Assembly (NCBI GenBank): GCA_947631605.1
Contig: CANRMC010000002.1
Location: forward strand, 1-52,347
DNA length: 52,347 nt
DNA from: an uncultured Lachnospiraceae bacterium
Lineage (GTDB): Bacteria > Bacillota > Clostridia > Lachnospirales > Lachnospiraceae
Reading direction: 5' to 3'
The translations under genes were made by a program, and so were the position numbers. This document shows positions 42,425 to 51,515 of the stretch, one piece after another. Under the pieces are notes generated by a model. It worked only from the letters and a program-made list of their open reading frames with translations, was not told where the DNA came from and searched no databases. Every line of letters starts with the position of its first letter. The first letter of the stretch is position 1.

Positions 42425-43036
42425 ATGAAAATAAAAAGTGCAGAATTGGAAACGGTTTGCGGGATTACCAGTAAGCTTCCGGAAAATACCCTTCCGGAGA
42501 TCGCTTTCTGCGGTAAGTCCAATGTAGGAAAGTCCTCTCTGATCAACGGGCTTCTTTCCAGAAAATCCTTGGCAAGAACATCTTCTTCGCCGGGAAAGAC
42601 GCAGACAATTAATTTTTATTATATTAATCAGAAATTTTATCTGGTGGATCTTCCGGGATACGGCTATGCAAAAGTGCCGCAGGAAGTAAAGGTAAAGTGG
42701 GGAAAAATGATCGAGCGGTACCTGCAGACATCAAAAACCCTTGCAGTGGTATTTCTGCTTCTGGATATCCGGCATGCGCCATCCGAAAATGATAAGATCA
42801 TGTACGATTGGATACTGAAAAACGGATATCAGCCGGTCATCATCGCAACCAAGCTGGATAAGATAAAACGGAGCCAGAAAGATAAAAACATAAAGCTCAT
42901 AAAAGATAAACTGAATGTTGTGCCGGGGACTGTCGTTATCCCGTTTTCCGCTATTACCAAACAGGGCAGGGATGAGATCTGGCAGCTGGTAGAAGATATA
43001 TTTGCGGGGATTACGGATTCGACCACAGTTCATTAA
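42425..43036 (+). CDS. engB: Ribosome biogenesis GTP-binding protein EngB/YsxC
   Basis: 203-residue GTPase needed for large ribosomal subunit assembly. G1 GKSNVGKS (30-37), G3 DLPGYG, G4 TKLDK, and a G2-region Thr in SSPGKTQTINFY. ATG 42425 is chosen, with GGTGA just upstream; ATG 42398 lies within the hairpin and would add residues not seen in the family. Its 3' end overlaps the converging DUF4364 gene by 26 bases. Confidence 0.94.
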   Translation: MKIKSAELETVCGITSKLPENTLPEIAFCGKSNVGKSSLINGLLSRKSLARTSSSPGKTQTINFYYINQKFYLVDLPGYGYAKVPQEVKVKWGKMIERYLQTSKTLAVVFLLLDIRHAPSENDKIMYDWILKNGYQPVIIATKLDKIKRSQKDKNIKLIKDKLNVVPGTVVIPFSAITKQGRDEIWQLVEDIFAGITDSTTVH

Positions 43037-43532
43037 CCAGAGATTCGTAAATCTGTGCACTCTTTTCCCGCCAGTTGTCACAGATAGACATAGCGATACC
43101 TTTTGCAGGAACGCTGAATTTTATGTCAACCAAGGTTTCTTTCCGTTCTTTAATGACACATTCTACGGTGTACTCATTATTCTCATTGAAATAATAATCC
43201 GCATAAATCTGGGATTCATTTTTCAGATTGATCTTTTCCTGTTTGAAGAAATCCAGAATATCCTGTTTAATGGCGTTTGGAAGCCGGTTCTCAAAATATA
43301 ACAGGGCTTCTTCACCGAGATTCGTAATCTGGTAGTGGGTGGTTTCCCGGATCAGGCTGCGGGAGATAAAACCGCTGTCGATCAATTCGCTGATCGCCTC
43401 ATGGATATTGAACATATTGGTATATCCCTTGTCCAGAATGAAATTACACATCTGGGAATTGGTTAAGGTATAATCGTCGATCCGGTCCAGCATATATAAT
43501 ATGATCAGCTTGTATAAAAATAAACCTTCCAT
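43011..43532 (-). CDS. DUF4364 family winged-helix protein
   Basis: 173 residues. The N-terminal winged helix resembles PadR-like regulators (YMLDRIDDYTLTNSQMCNFILDKGYTNMFNIHEAISELIDSGFI, with the wing in THYQITNLGEEALLYF). A C-terminal domain of unknown function follows (about 95-173). DUF4364 is common in Clostridia and sits near engB or clp genes; its targets are not known to me. GGAGA precedes the ATG. No clear promoter was found on the minus strand. Confidence 0.8.
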   Translation of the reverse strand: MEGLFLYKLIILYMLDRIDDYTLTNSQMCNFILDKGYTNMFNIHEAISELIDSGFISRSLIRETTHYQITNLGEEALLYFENRLPNAIKQDILDFFKQEKINLKNESQIYADYYFNENNEYTVECVIKERKETLVDIKFSVPAKGIAMSICDNWREKSAQIYESLVNELWSNP

Positions 43533-43599
43533 AATGATTTCTCCGTTGTAAGTGAATATCTCTATCTTTCAGAATACGCCAATGGAGAGAAAAATGCAA

Positions 43600-43628
43600 T
43601 GGACTTTTTTTACTTTATATGGTAAAAT
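43600..43628 (+). promoter_or_regulatory. Promoter of rho
   Basis: TGGACT (43600-43605), 17-base spacer, TGgTAAAAT (-10 at 43623-43628). The resulting leader is about 200 bases. Confidence 0.6.
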
Positions 43629-43742
43629 ATGTCTGATTTATTTGATAATGAATAGTTCATACGATAATCTAATCGTCAGTCAGAATATCTGTCGACACAA
43701 TACCCGAACGTAAATATATGATGAAATAAAATTCCTGATGAG

Positions 43743-43776
43743 CATGCAAAAGCATATCACTAGCAGCTTTTGCATG
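43743..43776 (+). promoter_or_regulatory. Hairpin in the long rho leader
   Basis: A perfect 11-bp stem CATGCAAAAGC with GCTTTTGCATG and a 12-base loop. Outer segments CGTCAG (near 43674) and CTGACG (near 43780) can pair around it. No T tract. Possibly part of rho autoregulation. Confidence 0.55.
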
Positions 43777-43834
43777 GTTTCTGACGGTAAAGGAAGAAAG
43801 GAGCGTACGGAGATAATCCGGCTTGGTGAAAAGA

Positions 43835-45418
43835 ATGGATTACAGCAAAATGTCCTTGAGTGAATTGAGGGAAATTGCAAAGGAAAAAGGGCTTAGAAAC
43901 ATCAGCACCCTGAAAAAAGTTGAACTGGCGGAACTACTGAAAAACGTTGAAAAAATGATGAACCGTCCGGTGCAGAGAAGCGTTGAACCGAAACAGGTAA
44001 AAAGCGACGCGGAAGCAGGGAAACAGGAAAAGAATAAAGTGAAACCGGAAAAACAGGCAAAACCGGAAAAGCAGGCAAAATCCGAAAAACAGGAAAAACC
44101 GGAACAAAGAGTAAGAAAAGAACGACCTGTAAAAACAGAAAAAACAAAGCGCCCTGAAAAACAGACGGAAGAGATAAAATCTGCAGAACCAGAGGAGACG
44201 ATCGAGGCAGCGCCGGTTCCGGAACAAACTTCTGACGGCGAAGTACAGATGATGGTCTATGACGGTCAGGAATATAATCCGGAATTAAACAGCGGAGCTT
44301 GGGCGAACAGCCTGCTGGAAGTCATGTCGGAAGGATATGGTTTCATACGGAGTGATAATTATATGCCGGGTGAGAAGGATATCTATATCTCGCCGCCTCA
44401 GATCCGGAGATTCGGACTGCGTACCGGAGATATCATTCGGGGACCGATCCGGATCAAAACACAGCCGAACGAAAAATTCCGCGGTCTGTTATATATCGAA
44501 TCCATAAATGGGAAACTGCCTTCGCAGGCTGCAAAGCGGAAATCCTTCGAGGAACTGACTCCGATCTTCCCAAATGAAAGGATCCGACTGGATTATGATA
44601 ATGCGCCGAAATCGCTTCGGATCGTGGATTTATTCTCCCCGATCGGAAAAGGGCAGAGAGGAATGATCGTATCGCCGCCGAAAGCAGGTAAGACAACCCT
44701 CCTGAAGCAGATTGCAAAGCGGATCAGTACGGCATACCGCGATATGCACCTTCTGGTGCTTCTGATCGATGAGCGTCCGGAGGAAGTGACCGATATCAAG
44801 GAAACAATCGAAGGCGCTAATGTAGAGGTCATTTATTCGACGTTCGACGAACTGCCGGAACACCATAAACGTGTGTCGGAAATGGTGATCGAACGCGCCA
44901 AGCGTCTGGTAGAAAGCGGAAAAGACGTGGTGATCCTGATTGACAGTATTACACGTCTGGCAAGGGCCTATAACCTGACGGTTTCTCCAAGCGGAAGAAC
45001 TCTGTCCGGCGGTCTTGATCCGGCTGCCCTCCATATGCCGAAGAAATTCTTTGGCGCAGCAAGAAATATGCGGGAGGGAGGAAGTCTTACGATCCTGGCG
45101 ACTGCCCTGATCGAAACCGGAAGCCGTATGGACGACGTGGTTTTTGAAGAATTTAAGGGAACCGGAAATATGGAACTGGTCCTGAACCGGAACCTGTCGG
45201 AAAAGAGGGTATTTCCTGCGATCGACATCAATAAGTCCGGTACCAGAAAAGATGACCTGTTACTTTCGCCGGATGAGATTGAGGTACTGGATCTCATTCA
45301 TGGACAGCTCCGGGGATTGAAAAGCGATGAGATAACAGAAGAAGTCATAAAACTTTTTGACCGTACGAAAAATAACAAAGAGTTCATCGAATACGCAAGG
45401 AAGATGTTCCGACGCTGA
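43835..45418 (+). CDS. rho: Transcription termination factor Rho
   Basis: 527-residue hexameric RNA helicase that ends transcription. Rho N-terminal domain ([29 protein letters not shown]); then a roughly 90-residue insertion rich in Lys, Glu, Pro and Gln ([17 protein letters not shown]); RNA-binding cold-shock-like domain ([27 protein letters not shown]); Walker [12 protein letters not shown]; Walker [11 protein letters not shown]; and the R-loop region. Starts TTG 43823, GTG 43826 and ATG 43835 are all possible; 43835 is preferred, with GGTGAA 5 bases upstream. Similar charged insertions occur in some Clostridia and Actinobacteria and can alter RNA binding. Confidence 0.96.
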   Translation: MDYSKMSLSELREIAKEKGLRNISTLKKVELAELLKNVEKMMNRPVQRSVEPKQVKSDAEAGKQEKNKVKPEKQAKPEKQAKSEKQEKPEQRVRKERPVKTEKTKRPEKQTEEIKSAEPEETIEAAPVPEQTSDGEVQMMVYDGQEYNPELNSGAWANSLLEVMSEGYGFIRSDNYMPGEKDIYISPPQIRRFGLRTGDIIRGPIRIKTQPNEKFRGLLYIESINGKLPSQAAKRKSFEELTPIFPNERIRLDYDNAPKSLRIVDLFSPIGKGQRGMIVSPPKAGKTTLLKQIAKRISTAYRDMHLLVLLIDERPEEVTDIKETIEGANVEVIYSTFDELPEHHKRVSEMVIERAKRLVESGKDVVILIDSITRLARAYNLTVSPSGRTLSGGLDPAALHMPKKFFGAARNMREGGSLTILATALIETGSRMDDVVFEEFKGTGNMELVLNRNLSEKRVFPAIDINKSGTRKDDLLLSPDEIEVLDLIHGQLRGLKSDEITEEVIKLFDRTKNNKEFIEYARKMFRR

Positions 45419-45487
45419 TCAAATGATACGAAAGATAGGATTTTTTGTCAGAATGAAAAATATTTTTTTCAGAATGAAAAATAGTAC

Positions 45488-45516
45488 TTGAAAAGTCCTA
45501 TCGCATATGATAGAAT
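45488..45516 (+). promoter_or_regulatory. Promoter of rpmE
   Basis: TTGAAA (45488-45493), 17-base spacer, TGaTAGAAT (-10 at 45511-45516). The leader is about 70 bases. Just upstream, CAGAATGAAAAATA occurs twice. Confidence 0.75.
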
Positions 45517-45591
45517 CTTATCTGTTGCTGGTATGGGATCGAGGCGAAAGCATGTGTCTCATATAGTTAATATTTTAAAGAGGTGAAAAAA

Positions 45592-45798
45592 ATGAAAGCA
45601 GGAATACATCCGGATTATTATCAGGCAAAAGTTGTTTGCAACTGCGGAAATGAATTTGTTACAGGATCGACAAAGGAAGATATACACGTAGAAATCTGTT
45701 CAAAGTGTCATTCATTCTATACAGGTCAGCAGAAAGCGGCAAAAGCGCGTGGACGTATTGATAAGTTCAATAAGAAATACGGCGTACAGGCTGAATAA
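45592..45798 (+). CDS. rpmE: Ribosomal protein L31 (zinc-type)
   Basis: 68 residues. Begins [22 protein letters not shown]; four Cys (C-N-C and C-S-K-C) form the zinc site, so it is the zinc-binding form rather than the Cys-free paralog. ATG 45592 sits 6 bases after AGAGGTGA; GTG 45583 is rejected. It has its own promoter and terminator between rho and the DUF1385 gene. Confidence 0.96.
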   Translation: MKAGIHPDYYQAKVVCNCGNEFVTGSTKEDIHVEICSKCHSFYTGQQKAAKARGRIDKFNKKYGVQAE

Positions 45799-45813
45799 AT
45801 TCATGATAGTAAG

Positions 45814-45845
45814 TAGGTTGGGAATCAGCTTCTCAACCTATTTTT
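45814..45845 (+). terminator. Intrinsic terminator of rpmE
   Basis: TAGGTTGGGA (45814-45823) pairs with TCTCAACCTA (45831-45840), followed by TTTTT. The DUF1385 gene begins 20 bases later. Confidence 0.85.
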
Positions 45846-45863
45846 ATAGTTGGAGGAAAAAGA

Positions 45864-46814
45864 TTGAAACGGGTAAATATCGGTGGGCAGGCAATTCTGG
45901 AAGGCGTTATGATGAAAGGACCGGACAGTTATGCCATAGCGGTCCGGAAGCCGGACAAAGAAATCGCTGTAGAAATAAACAAATATAAATCTTTCGGAGA
46001 ACGGCACAAGGCTTGCAGGATACCGATCCTGCGGGGCGTTGTAAATTTCGTGGAATCTCTCTATATCGGAATCAAAACCCTGATGCAGTCAGCGGAATAT
46101 TTCGAGGATGAGGAAGAAGATAACGGAAAAGAATCCGGAAAATCAAAAGAAAAAACGGAAGCACAGAAGAAAAAAGAGGATACCGCTTATCTGGTCGGCA
46201 CGCTGGCTATTTCCATTATTATTGCGGTCGGCGTATTTATGCTGCTTCCGGCATATCTCGCTACATTTCTGGATAACGTTATTAATAATGCAGTTATTGT
46301 CAATCTGATCGAAGGAATCCTGCGGCTTGCCATATTTCTTCTTTATGTGGTGCTGATCTCCCAGATGAAGGATATTAAACGGACGTTCATGTATCATGGA
46401 GCGGAGCATAAAACTATCAACTGTCTGGAGGCGGGGGAAGAACTTACGGTTGAGAATATCAAAAAGCATACCCGTTACCACAAACGCTGCGGAACCAGTT
46501 TTCTTTTTGTTGTTATGTTCGTGAGTATCATTCTTTTTATGTTTATCCGTACGAGGGTTTTATGGCTTAGGCTTCTTTCCAGACTGCTTCTGGTGCCGGT
46601 CGTTGCAGGAATCTCCTATGAATTTATCCGATATGCCGGAAGGAGCAATTCGAAATTTGCCTATATCCTCAGTGTTCCGGGTATGTGGGTGCAGCGTCTT
46701 ACAACAAAAGAACCGGACGCGGATATGATAGAGGTTGCGATCAAGTCGGTAGAAGGCGTCATTGACTGGCATGAATATATTTCATGCGTGCGGAACGATT
46801 CTTTTGAAAAATAA
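45864..46814 (+). CDS. DUF1385 (YqhQ-like) membrane protein
   Basis: 316 residues. N-terminal conserved block NIGGQAILEGVMMKGPDSYAIAVRKP, an acidic/Lys linker near 80-105, membrane segments about 110-175 and 220-255, and the family motif YHGAEHKTINCLEAGEELT with HKRCGTSF. Function is not established; in Clostridia it sits next to prmC and prfA. Starts at TTG 45864 with GGAGG 8 bases upstream; there is no ATG nearby. Confidence 0.88.
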   Translation: MKRVNIGGQAILEGVMMKGPDSYAIAVRKPDKEIAVEINKYKSFGERHKACRIPILRGVVNFVESLYIGIKTLMQSAEYFEDEEEDNGKESGKSKEKTEAQKKKEDTAYLVGTLAISIIIAVGVFMLLPAYLATFLDNVINNAVIVNLIEGILRLAIFLLYVVLISQMKDIKRTFMYHGAEHKTINCLEAGEELTVENIKKHTRYHKRCGTSFLFVVMFVSIILFMFIRTRVLWLRLLSRLLLVPVVAGISYEFIRYAGRSNSKFAYILSVPGMWVQRLTTKEPDADMIEVAIKSVEGVIDWHEYISCVRNDSFEK

Positions 46815-46836
46815 TCGTCTTTTGTGGGGAAACTGT

Positions 46837-47757
46837 ATGGAAGAAAAACAGGATTTGAAGCCGGTTAAGATACGGGAATTATTACAGGCGGGTAAAAGGC
46901 GGCTTTCGGAACATGAAATTTTGGACAGCGAATATGACGCAAAGGCGCTTCTAATATATCTTTTGAACTGCGATATGACCGGTCTTTTTCTACGAATGGA
47001 GGACGAAGCGGACGGAAGGCTGATACAGGACTATGAGGCTTTGATTGATAAAAGGAACTCTCATTATCCTTTGCAGTATATTACCGGAACCCAGAATTTC
47101 ATGGGATATGATTTTCATGTCAATGTAGGAGTGCTGATTCCCCGTCAGGATACCGAAATTCTGGTGGAGGAGGCTCTTCTTACGGCAGGCAGCATGGGAA
47201 ATAAGCCGCTTCGTGTACTGGATCTTTGTACCGGTTCCGGCTGCATTGGGATCAGCTATTATTTAAAGCGAAGAGAAGCAGGTCTAAGGGACACAGTCGT
47301 TCTTTCGGACATATCTGCTAAGGCTCTTCGCATAGCAAAAGAAAACGCAGTTTCACTTTCCGGTACCTATGATACGGATATGGAGCAGGATATACTATTT
47401 CTTGAATCGGATCTTTGGAACCGGCTGGAAGAGGAAAAAGCGGAGGGATTTTCGCTGATCCTTTCCAATCCGCCTTATATCCGGACCGGAGAGATTCCGG
47501 AGCTTATGCCGGAAGTGAAAGATTATGAGCCGATCACCGCTCTGGATGGAGAGGCGGACGGTCTTTCTTTTTACAGAAGGATTGCGAAGGACGCGCCGGA
47601 TTTTCTGAAAAACGGGGGCTATCTGATTCTGGAGATCGGATACGACCAGTATGAAGACGTCTGCGGATTTCTTCAGAACGGGGGATTTTCGGAGATAGAA
47701 CTTCGGAAGGATTATGCGGGACTTGACAGAGTTATTAAGGCAAGGTATTGTAAATAA
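46837..47757 (+). CDS. prmC: Release factor glutamine methyltransferase
   Basis: 306 residues. It methylates the Gln of the GGQ loop in release factors, using SAM. N-terminal helical domain (KIRELLQAGKRRLSEHEI); SAM motif VLDLCTGSGCIGI; the substrate Gln-binding NPPY at 211-214 (LSNPPYIRTGEI). GGGGAA precedes the ATG. Its substrate PrfA is encoded 40 bases downstream, and the prmC-prfA pairing is standard. Confidence 0.95.
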   Translation: MEEKQDLKPVKIRELLQAGKRRLSEHEILDSEYDAKALLIYLLNCDMTGLFLRMEDEADGRLIQDYEALIDKRNSHYPLQYITGTQNFMGYDFHVNVGVLIPRQDTEILVEEALLTAGSMGNKPLRVLDLCTGSGCIGISYYLKRREAGLRDTVVLSDISAKALRIAKENAVSLSGTYDTDMEQDILFLESDLWNRLEEEKAEGFSLILSNPPYIRTGEIPELMPEVKDYEPITALDGEADGLSFYRRIAKDAPDFLKNGGYLILEIGYDQYEDVCGFLQNGGFSEIELRKDYAGLDRVIKARYCK

Positions 47758-47797
47758 AGAAAATTCAAGAGAATACCGTAAAAAAGGAGCTTAGGGC

Positions 47798-48871
47798 ATG
47801 TTTGATAAATTAGAAGACCTTGTAGCAAGGCTGAATGAAATATTAGAAGAACTGAATGACGGAACCGTCGTGAACGATCAGGCGCGTTTTACGAAGCTTA
47901 TGAAAGAGCAGAGCGAACTTACCCCGATCGTTGAGAAATATAACGATTATAAGCGGGCAAAACAGGATATCGAGGACAGCATTGAACTGATCGAAATGGA
48001 ATCCGATGAAGAAATGAAGGAAATGGCGAAGGAAGAGCTGGCGGACGCCAAACGACGGGTAGAGGAGTATGAAAATGACCTGAAGATCCTGCTTCTTCCA
48101 AAGGATCCGAATGACGAAAAAGACGTTGTAGTAGAGATCCGTGCAGGCGCCGGCGGCGATGAAGCGGCTCTTTTTGCTGCGGAACTTTTTCGTATGTATC
48201 AGAAGTATTCCGACCAGCACCGCTGGAAAGTTGAGATGGTTGACTGCAATGAAAACGGGATTGGCGGATTTAAAGAAGCTGTTTTCATGATCAAAGGTCA
48301 GGGCGCATACTCCAAGTTAAAGTATGAGAGCGGCGTTCATCGTGTGCAGCGGGTACCGGAAACGGAATCCGGCGGCAGGATCCACACTTCGACCGCAACG
48401 GTTGCCATTATGCCGGAGGCAGAGGAAGTGGATGTCCAGATTGATGAAAAGGATATCCGGATCGATGTCATGCGGGCTTCCGGAAATGGCGGACAGTGTG
48501 TCAATACAACTGATTCGGCTGTACGACTGACGCATATTCCTACCGGGATCGTGATTTACAGCCAGACAGAGAAATCTCAGCTTCAAAATAAAGCGAAGGC
48601 GTTTGCCCTGCTTCGTACCAAACTCTATGATATAGAATGTCAGAAAGCCCATGACGCGGAAGCAGAAGCAAGAAGGAGCCAGATCGGAACCGGCGACCGT
48701 TCCGAGAAGATCCGTACCTATAATTTCCCGCAGGGCAGAGTGACGGACCACAGGATCAAACTCACCCTGTACCGTCTGGAGGAGATTATGAACGGAGATA
48801 TCCAGGAGATCATAGACAGCCTTACAGCCGCGGATCAGGCGGCAAAACTTGCGAATATGAATGAGGCGTAA
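47798..48871 (+). CDS. prfA: Peptide chain release factor 1
   Basis: 357 residues. Reads UAA and UAG and triggers peptide release. GGQ at 231-233 ([19 protein letters not shown]); codon-recognition motif P-E-T in [13 protein letters not shown], in the place of the more usual PAT. Full length. AAAGGAG precedes the ATG. Confidence 0.96.
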   Translation: MFDKLEDLVARLNEILEELNDGTVVNDQARFTKLMKEQSELTPIVEKYNDYKRAKQDIEDSIELIEMESDEEMKEMAKEELADAKRRVEEYENDLKILLLPKDPNDEKDVVVEIRAGAGGDEAALFAAELFRMYQKYSDQHRWKVEMVDCNENGIGGFKEAVFMIKGQGAYSKLKYESGVHRVQRVPETESGGRIHTSTATVAIMPEAEEVDVQIDEKDIRIDVMRASGNGGQCVNTTDSAVRLTHIPTGIVIYSQTEKSQLQNKAKAFALLRTKLYDIECQKAHDAEAEARRSQIGTGDRSEKIRTYNFPQGRVTDHRIKLTLYRLEEIMNGDIQEIIDSLTAADQAAKLANMNEA

Positions 48872-48886
48872 GGAGGATTTTCACAT

Positions 48887-51439
48887 ATGAAGAAAAAAAG
48901 TATCTTGCGGGAAAAGTCCTTGATCGCAACTGCCGTTTTGACAGGTGTATTCGCAATACTTTTTGTATTTGCATATCTGCAGATCGCAAATATTATCCGG
49001 CAGCGCTGTTTAGACCGTATGGAGGAGGGCGTTAATACCGCGACGGAAGAGATCATGGCGAAGCTGAATCGGGACAGCCTGATCTTAAATATGACTGCGG
49101 ATATTATCGCAGAGAGCGACAGTTTCGATAAGGATGCGGTGCAGGATCTGATCACGACGATCTCACCGCTTCTTACTGTAGTAAAAGTCCGGATCCTTCT
49201 TCCGGATGATACGGTGATCCAGCCGGACGGTACTGTGATCGATGGAACGGATAATATGTCCTTTGAGGAGCTTGCGCCGATGGGGGAGCATGTCTCGAAT
49301 CGTCTGACCAGTATGACGGATGATTCGATTCAGATTCTCCGGCATTATGTACCGATCATAAAAGACGGCGAGGTGGTTGCGATACTGTACGGAGTAACGC
49401 GGCTGGATTCGCTTCCGGTATCGTTAAATATCAATAATATTTATAACGCCAGCGCCAGCGTTTATCTGATCGACGGTGAAAACGGCGAGTTCCTTATGGA
49501 TACATGGCACGAGTCGTTAGACGATATTGATGCATTTGACAACTGTTCCGTAAAGAACGGCGGTTCATGGGAAAATACAAAACAGAAAATCCTGTCCGGA
49601 GAAAAGGGATATGCCGTTATCCGGCCGGAAGGCTCTGAAGAATGGATGTATTTTTATTATTCCCCATCGGATATCAATCAATGGACCATTGCGATCTCCG
49701 TTCCGGAAAAAGAGGCTTTTGCAAATCTGTATGCTATCCGGAAGGTATTTATCCTCTTTGGCATATTGATTACCCTGACAATTATCATATATTACATATG
49801 GGTTTACAGAAATACCAGAATTGCCATGAAAAAAGCGGTCGAGCAGGCGGTTCTTGAGGAGAAGCTGCATAAGGCGGAAGCGGCGGAACGTGCGAAGACT
49901 ATGTTTTTATCAAATATGTCTCATGACATACGGACGCCGATGAATGCGATTATCGGCTTTACCACGCTGGCGGAGACAAATATAAACGACAAGGAAAAGG
50001 TACAGGATTATCTGGCGAAAATCCTTTCTTCCAGTAATCATCTTTTGAGCCTTATCAATGATGTGCTGGATATGAGCCGGATTGAAAGCGGACGGCTGAA
50101 TATAGAAGAAAAAGAATGTACGATATCTGATATTTTCCGGGATATGCGGAATATCATTCAGACGCAGATGCAGTCCAAACAGTTGAATTTCTATATGGAC
50201 ACCGTTGATGTAGTGGATGAGGATATTTACTGTGATAAGCTTCATGTGAATCAGGTGCTTCTTAATCTTCTCAGCAACGCCATCAAATTCACGCCTGCCG
50301 GCGGAACTATTTCCCTTACCATCAAGCAGAGCTTAAATGCGCCGAAAGGATACGGCTCTTATGAAATACGGGTAAAGGACACAGGTATCGGAATCAGTCC
50401 GGATTTTATGGAATATCTCTTTGAACCTTTTGAGCGTGAGCGCAGTTCCACAGTCAGCGGGATTCAGGGAACCGGTCTGGGAATGCCGATAACAAAGAGC
50501 ATTGTAGAAGCGATGGGAGGAACCATACGTGTAGAATCCGAGCAGGGAAAAGGTACGGAATTCATTGTCAATCTGGACTTCCGGCTCGCTTCCGGTAATC
50601 GGAACATAGAAATAATCCGTGAACTGGAAGGATTGCGGGCACTTGTCGTAGACGACAGTTTTACCACCTGTGACAGCGTGGCAAAAATGCTGATGAAGAT
50701 CGGTATGCGCGCGGAATGGTCTCTGCATGGAAAAGAAGCTGTTCTTCGCGCAAAACAGGCGATTGAAATGGCGGATGAATTTTACGCCTATATCATAGAC
50801 TGGGCGCTGCCGGATCTGAGCGGTATTGAAGTTGCAAGGCAGATCCGGTCGCTGGTTGGCGAGAAAGTGCCGATCATTATATTGACGGCGTATGATTGGA
50901 GTATATTTGAAGACGAAGCAAGAAATGCGGGCGTTACAGCATTTTGCAACAAGCCTATCTTTATTTCCGAACTTCGGGATACCCTTATCTCGGCAATCGG
51001 TATGAAGGAAGCACCGGAGAATGCTGCTATACTTCCGGCTGCCTCCGAAGAGATCAAAGGGAAACGTCTGCTTCTGGTGGAGGATATTGAACTGAATCGC
51101 GAACTTGCAGAAGAAATATTGAAGGAAAGCGGCTTTCTGGTGGAAAGCGCAGAAAACGGGGCGATAGCCGTTGACAAAGTCCGGCAGTCAAAGGCGGGAT
51201 ATTACGATCTGGTTCTTATGGATGTGCAGATGCCTGTGATGGACGGATATGAAGCAACCAGAAAAATCCGCAGTCTGGAGGATCCGGCCTTATCCAAGAT
51301 ACCGATTGTTGCCATGACGGCGAACGCCTTCGATGAAGATCAGAAGAAGGCGCTTGAATCAGGAATGAACGCTCATGTATCCAAACCGATCAATGTAACA
51401 AAACTGATGGAGGTTCTTCATTCCCAGTTGAAGAAATAA
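48887..51439 (+). CDS. Hybrid sensor histidine kinase with two receiver domains
   Basis: 850 residues. Membrane segments near 15-30 and 285-305 flank an extracytoplasmic Cache-like sensor. HisKA with H346 in SNMSHDIRTPMNAIIGF; HATPase with NLLSNAIKFTP, DTGIGIS and GTGLGMPITKSI. The first receiver (about 580-700) has Asp638 in IIDWALPDLSG; the second (about 725-850) has Asp779 in LVLMDVQMPVMDG and the Lys in VSKPIN. It autophosphorylates and passes phosphate to its own receivers. No HPt or separate output regulator is adjacent, so its target is unknown. Starts 15 bases after prfA behind AAGGAGG, so it may be read through from the prmC-prfA unit. Confidence 0.93.
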   Translation: MKKKSILREKSLIATAVLTGVFAILFVFAYLQIANIIRQRCLDRMEEGVNTATEEIMAKLNRDSLILNMTADIIAESDSFDKDAVQDLITTISPLLTVVKVRILLPDDTVIQPDGTVIDGTDNMSFEELAPMGEHVSNRLTSMTDDSIQILRHYVPIIKDGEVVAILYGVTRLDSLPVSLNINNIYNASASVYLIDGENGEFLMDTWHESLDDIDAFDNCSVKNGGSWENTKQKILSGEKGYAVIRPEGSEEWMYFYYSPSDINQWTIAISVPEKEAFANLYAIRKVFILFGILITLTIIIYYIWVYRNTRIAMKKAVEQAVLEEKLHKAEAAERAKTMFLSNMSHDIRTPMNAIIGFTTLAETNINDKEKVQDYLAKILSSSNHLLSLINDVLDMSRIESGRLNIEEKECTISDIFRDMRNIIQTQMQSKQLNFYMDTVDVVDEDIYCDKLHVNQVLLNLLSNAIKFTPAGGTISLTIKQSLNAPKGYGSYEIRVKDTGIGISPDFMEYLFEPFERERSSTVSGIQGTGLGMPITKSIVEAMGGTIRVESEQGKGTEFIVNLDFRLASGNRNIEIIRELEGLRALVVDDSFTTCDSVAKMLMKIGMRAEWSLHGKEAVLRAKQAIEMADEFYAYIIDWALPDLSGIEVARQIRSLVGEKVPIIILTAYDWSIFEDEARNAGVTAFCNKPIFISELRDTLISAIGMKEAPENAAILPAASEEIKGKRLLLVEDIELNRELAEEILKESGFLVESAENGAIAVDKVRQSKAGYYDLVLMDVQMPVMDGYEATRKIRSLEDPALSKIPIVAMTANAFDEDQKKALESGMNAHVSKPINVTKLMEVLHSQLKK

Positions 51440-51467
51440 AAGAAGAAAAGCTTTCCATAAAATAACA

Positions 51468-51496
51468 TTGTTTTTCCAACAAACCCTTGGTAAAGT
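51468..51496 (+). promoter_or_regulatory. Promoter of the DUF3810 gene
   Basis: TTGTTT (51468-51473), 17-base spacer, TGgTAAAGT (-10 at 51491-51496). Confidence 0.5.
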
Positions 51497-51515
51497 AGGA
51501 GTAGGTGATGGTAGA

